Assembly (NCBI GenBank): GCA_016291185.1
Contig: JAEFAI010000040.1
Location: forward strand, 1-16,307
Reading direction: 5' to 3'
DNA from: Bacteroidales bacterium
Lineage (GTDB): Bacteria; Bacteroidota; Bacteroidia; Bacteroidales; UBA932
Length of the DNA: 16,307 bases
The notes under the pieces were generated by a model, which made no database searches, was not told the origin of the DNA, and worked only from the letters and a program-made list of their open reading frames with translations. This document shows, one piece after another, positions 14,218-16,307 of the stretch. Positions within the stretch are counted from its first letter, which is position 1, and the number at the start of each line of letters is the position of its first letter. A program made the position numbers and the translations under genes.

Positions 14218-15217
14218 ATCTCTTGATGATGTCCAGGCGCCAGGTGATGCCGATGTCGAAGTTGTCGATTCCGATGGAGCTGCTCTTGAAATAGACCGCG
14301 TGCAGGCGGAGCTTGTCGCGGTCGGGCAGGGGGAAGAACTCCACGCCGCAGCCGGCGTAGATGTTGCGCGTGCCGGGCGCGACGGCCAGGTCGAGCGCCC
14401 GGCCCTGTGCGTCCACATTCTCCCAGGCGTTCTCCTCGTAGCCGCCCTTGGCGCAGAGGTTCCATTTCCCAACGGTCCAGATGATCTTCGAGATCACCGT
14501 GAAGTCCGAGAAGAAGCGCTGCTGGCCTGCTCCGGCGCGGTTCATCCACTCCAGGTCGATGGCCACCGGGCCGAAGATAAAGCGGTTGCCGAGGGCGATG
14601 TAGTTGATGAAGCGATTGTACTCGTCCTGTACGAAGTTGACGCTCCAGATGGTGTTCCACCAGGGTGTCACGTGCCCGAACCACGCCAGGTTGTAGGCGT
14701 ACAGGTTCTGGAAGCCCAGCGACAGGGGAGAGTTGCAGAACTGTGCAGCGAGCACCTGCCCGGGAAGGAACTCGTATTCGGCGTTCACGCCGAAGGAGAA
14801 TCCCTGATAGAGGTTGTTGCAGAAGTTGCTGTAATAGTAGACGTCGATCGGGACAGCGTCGAATTCGTAGCCGCCGATGAAGAGGGCGTTCTTGCCCGCG
14901 GTCAGCGCCAGCTTCGGCGTAGCCTGCCAGCGGAGATACAGAAAGTCCGTGGCGTTGAATATGTTCTTTGGGTCGAAGACCGCCTTGTTGAGTCTTTGAC
15001 GGATGCGGAAATCCAGCTTGTCCGTAAGCTGGCCGCGGACGTTCAGGTTGAAGTGGTCGCCGGTGAACTGGCTGTTGTACTTGCCGCCCACCCATTCCTG
15101 GTGGAAAGAGGCGCGGGTGTCGAAGTACAGCTGCGTGATCTTCGGCTGGGCAGTTGCGGCGCCGCAGAGCAGCAGGGCCGCTATTGCGATGGCGGGAAGT
15201 TTTGTGTTTCGCTTCAT
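14216..15217 (-). CDS. Outer-membrane porin, OprO/OprP-like (Bacteroidota porin family)
   Basis: A 333-residue predicted outer-membrane beta-barrel. A signal peptide of about 24 residues (MKRNTKLPAIAIAALLLCGAATAQ) is followed by many alternating hydrophobic/aromatic beta strands rich in Tyr, Trp and Phe. Examples are LDFRIRQRLNKAVFDPKNIFNATDFLYLRWQATPKLALTAGKNALFIGGYEFD and the terminal strand FDIGITWRLDIIKR. The DFLYLRW...L.AGK pattern fits the porin O/P group (pfam07396); assignment is from general pattern only. The frame extends 20 codons upstream to 15277, but the ATG at 15217 begins the signal peptide and sits 20 bp after a near-consensus promoter box. The solute is unknown. The gene is convergent with tRNA-Ser, and its stop codon lies inside that gene's terminator T run. 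Confidence 0.75.
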   Translation of the reverse strand: MKRNTKLPAIAIAALLLCGAATAQPKITQLYFDTRASFHQEWVGGKYNSQFTGDHFNLNVRGQLTDKLDFRIRQRLNKAVFDPKNIFNATDFLYLRWQATPKLALTAGKNALFIGGYEFDAVPIDVYYYSNFCNNLYQGFSFGVNAEYEFLPGQVLAAQFCNSPLSLGFQNLYAYNLAWFGHVTPWWNTIWSVNFVQDEYNRFINYIALGNRFIFGPVAIDLEWMNRAGAGQQRFFSDFTVISKIIWTVGKWNLCAKGGYEENAWENVDAQGRALDLAVAPGTRNIYAGCGVEFFPLPDRDKLRLHAVYFKSSSIGIDNFDIGITWRLDIIKR

Positions 15218-15237
15218 TGTGCGGTTCGTTTCAATAG

Positions 15238-15245
15238 CGAAAATA
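15238..15245 (-). promoter_or_regulatory. Probable -7 promoter box of the porin gene
   Basis: The minus strand reads TATTTTCG, one base away from TAnnTTTG, 20 bp before the porin ATG. A TTG lies 20 bp further upstream at the -33 position. Confidence 0.5.
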
Positions 15246-15305
15246 GCAAGAATTCTTTTCTTTCCCAACCTTTTCAATACCTACCGCACTTGTCCCGCCG
15301 CACTC

Positions 15306-15437
15306 TGACAGGTGTCCACAAAATCGGCCACTGGTGAGATAAAAGTGGATACCTGTCACCCAAAACACCGTATTTCGGCAAAAATGAGGGGGAGGTGTCC
15401 AGAAATATCGCGTAGAACAGCGATTTTGTGGACACCT
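15306..15437. repeat. Two 45-bp inverted-repeat units sharing the AGGTGTCCA motif
   Basis: Motif AGGTGTCCA occurs at 15310-15318 and 15393-15401, and its complement TGGA(T/C)ACCT at 15346-15354 and 15429-15437. In both units the arms are separated by exactly 27 bp. The first unit extends to 14-bp arms (TGACAGGTGTCCAC, 15306-15319; GTGGATACCTGTCA, 15345-15358) with one mismatch. The second can fold into a longer hairpin, because GAAATATCGC inside the left arm nearly pairs with GCGATTTTG inside the right arm. The outermost arms (15310-15326, 15421-15437) are also a perfect 17-bp inverted repeat with each other. The region has no gene and lies between the porin promoter and the end of the small lipoprotein gene. 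Function is unknown. Confidence 0.7.
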
Positions 15438-15491
15438 ATCGGTGGGACCCAAGGAAACCGGATAAAGGAATATCTAGAAAATGCGCTAACT

Positions 15492-15959
15492 TTAGTTGTA
15501 CCGCAACTCAAAGGTATATTCTTGCAGAATCGTGGTAGAATGCTCTGAGGTGAAATGGTCTGCCGGAATGTCTCGGGACAACTTGTAAACATACGTAACA
15601 TGAAAAGAGGATCCCTCGTGTGCTCCGAGTTCTGCGATTTGTTTCCGGTATTGTGCTTCCTTTTCCTTAATGGCAGCCAGGTTGCAGTTGGATCGAGCCA
15701 ATGCCTTCTCGTCATCCGGGCCAAATTGGCGATTGGTTACGTCTACTTGCCATAAAGTATTGACGCTCAGCTCCGCGAAACCTTCCCGAAGGCTTACGTA
15801 AAAGGCCCTGACATCCGGATCTGAAATCTCCTGGGGCTGCGTAAATCCATCCTGTTCGTTAAAGTAAAACAGGTAATTGGTAAGTGTCGTCTCTTTTTCG
15901 CACGAAGAGAAAATGCAGGCAGCGAGAAGGAGTCCGCAAATGGTTTTCAATCCTTTCAT
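15492..15959 (-). CDS. Hypothetical small lipoprotein
   Basis: A 155-residue protein of no family I recognise. The N-terminus MKGLKTICGLLLAACIFSSC is a clear lipoprotein signal with lipid Cys20 followed by EKETT, so it is probably anchored in the periplasm or outer membrane. The mature part is mixed charged/aromatic: TNYLFYFNEQDGFTQPQEI near the start, a charged helical stretch with a single internal Cys (ARSNCNLAAIKEKEAQYRKQIAELGAH), then beta-like segments (FHVTYVYKLSRDI; YTFELRYN at the end). The frame extends further upstream to 16100, but that part covers the intergenic repeat and promoter. The ATG at 15959, 26 bp after a promoter-like box, is the supported start. Codon use is less GC-rich than in the neighbouring genes, which may mean recent acquisition or low expression. 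It is a single-gene unit. Confidence 0.75.
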   Translation of the reverse strand: MKGLKTICGLLLAACIFSSCEKETTLTNYLFYFNEQDGFTQPQEISDPDVRAFYVSLREGFAELSVNTLWQVDVTNRQFGPDDEKALARSNCNLAAIKEKEAQYRKQIAELGAHEGSSFHVTYVYKLSRDIPADHFTSEHSTTILQEYTFELRYN

Positions 15960-15985
15960 AAATGGGCTTTGGTTATTTTCGGTTC

Positions 15986-15993
15986 CGAATATA
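15986..15993 (-). promoter_or_regulatory. Probable -7 promoter box of the small lipoprotein gene
   Basis: The minus strand reads TATATTCG, one base from TAnnTTTG, 26 bp before the ATG at 15959. Confidence 0.45.
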
Positions 15994-16053
15994 CAAATAA
16001 TAATTTTTTCTGCATAACTGAGTAGGGTCCTTCGGCAGATGGTTGGCCGGTTC

Positions 16054-16096
16054 GGAGCGTAGCGACCGAGGGGGTTGCGGGGGAGTCTTCCCCCGC
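16054..16096. repeat. GC-rich intergenic repeat with a perfect 8-bp hairpin
   Basis: The stretch GGAGCGTAGCGACCGAGG is followed by a perfect hairpin GCGGGGGA (16077-16084) / TCCCCCGC (16089-16096) with a 4-base loop. The GAGCGtAGCGA...GGTTGCGG string resembles GAGCGaAGCGAAGGTTTGCGG at 1335-1355 inside the palindromic element before the first glycosyltransferase, hinting at a dispersed repeat family. No gene overlaps it. Confidence 0.5.
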
Positions 16097-16120
16097 TCAT
16101 AGCGGAAGCGACATCTCCGC

Positions 16121-16156
16121 AAAAAGGGCCTGCGGCACTGGCCGCAAGCCCTTTTT
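16121..16156. terminator. Strong hairpin terminator behind tmRNA (possibly bidirectional)
   Basis: Two 16-base arms (16121-16136 and 16141-16156) pair at all but one position around an ACTG loop; the exception can form a G-U pair in RNA. The stem has a GC core and ends in five A/T pairs, so each strand ends with TTTTT. It begins right behind the tmRNA 3' end and most probably terminates ssrA reading leftward. Confidence 0.85.
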
Positions 16157-16157
16157 G

Positions 16158-16307
16158 TGGAGATGGGCGGAGTCGAACCGCCGTCCAAACAGAGTTCCAG
16201 GTAGCTTTCTACACGCTTATCCTTTCTTTGATTGTCGGCCCGGAGCTGCCGGAAGGCAGGCCACTACGGGCTTATCCTCTGAATCTTAGTGGTCCTTAGA
16301 GGCGTCT
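16158..16307 (-). ncRNA. ssrA: tmRNA (ssrA), 3' part; 5' part beyond the window edge
   Basis: Transfer-messenger RNA rescues stalled ribosomes. Read on the minus strand, the visible 150 bases match the 3' portion of Bacteroidota tmRNA: AGAGGATAAG near 16274-16283, then AAAGGATAAGCGTGTAGAAAGCTACC (conserved pre-acceptor segment, about 16201-16226). A T-arm-like stem GGCGG-TTCGACT-CCGCC follows, then the acceptor 3' strand ending CATCTCC with discriminator A at 16158. CCA is not encoded (ACA then A-rich). The tag-peptide reading frame and 5' acceptor half are outside the window, so the tag cannot be read. A hairpin terminator follows directly. Confidence 0.93.

Noticed and set aside
13867..14226. 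A 119-codon plus-strand open frame running through tRNA-Ser
   Set aside because: It covers the antisense of the rhodanese gene, the promoters and the tRNA itself, so it cannot be a sensible protein gene.
15306..15437. A CRISPR array from the repeated AGGTGTCCA motif
   Set aside because: The copies alternate in orientation, are only 9-17 bp and number four; there are no regular direct repeats with spacers and no cas genes.
16158..16307. A protein-coding frame (74 codons) across the right edge
   Set aside because: The stretch is antisense to conserved tmRNA sequence.

Overview
The window looks like a chromosomal segment of a fairly GC-rich member of the Bacteroidota, probably order Bacteroidales. 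The evidence is repeated TAnnTTTG (-7 type) promoter boxes 17-26 bp before start codons, few Shine-Dalgarno sequences, a BlaI/M56-peptidase pair whose antirepressor starts like Bacteroidota homologues, a porin resembling the Bacteroidota OprO/P group, and a tmRNA 3' part that fits those of Bacteroides. No phage, plasmid, transposase or CRISPR feature was seen. Gene order and codon use look like ordinary chromosome.

Left part (1-4625): on the minus strand a BlaI-type repressor (734-1099) is translationally coupled to an M56/BlaR1-like membrane peptidase that runs off the left edge. A 336-bp gap follows, holding the blaI promoter, direct repeats, a 126-bp near-palindromic element and the promoter of the next unit. 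That unit is a plus-strand operon of two tandem paralogous GT4 glycosyltransferases (1436-2590, 2599-3750) and a lipoprotein esterase (3747-4625). It probably modifies a cell-surface or secreted glycan or glycolipid, but the substrate cannot be read from sequence.

Middle (4626-12951): a long minus-strand array reads periplasmic adaptor (CusB/CzcB-like, His-rich ends), HME-type RND pump (CusA/CzcA-like), TolC-like outer-membrane channel, polyprenol-phosphate mannosyltransferase-like GT2 and the RNA-binding protein Tex. Gaps are 3 bp, -4, 21 and -4. The first three genes form a complete tripartite metal-cation exporter. Its promoter carries a 17-bp perfect palindrome at the -33 position, a likely operator. 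The GT2 gene has its own -7 box only 6 bp before its ATG, so it may start a nearly leaderless transcript that also carries tex.

Right part (12985-16307): a lipoprotein with a rhodanese domain followed by a UlaG/UPF0173-like metallo-beta-lactamase domain; a tRNA-Ser(GGA) with its own promoter and terminator; an OprO/P-like porin; a pair of 45-bp inverted-repeat units; a small lipoprotein of unknown function; a palindromic repeat and a strong hairpin terminator; and the 3' part of the tmRNA gene (ssrA), which enters from the right edge on the minus strand.

No clearly new multi-gene system is visible. The most useful leads are the operator of the metal-efflux operon, the two-unit inverted repeat at 15306-15437, the rhodanese-MBL lipoprotein, the unevenly diverged glycosyltransferase duplication and the possibly leaderless GT2-tex transcript.
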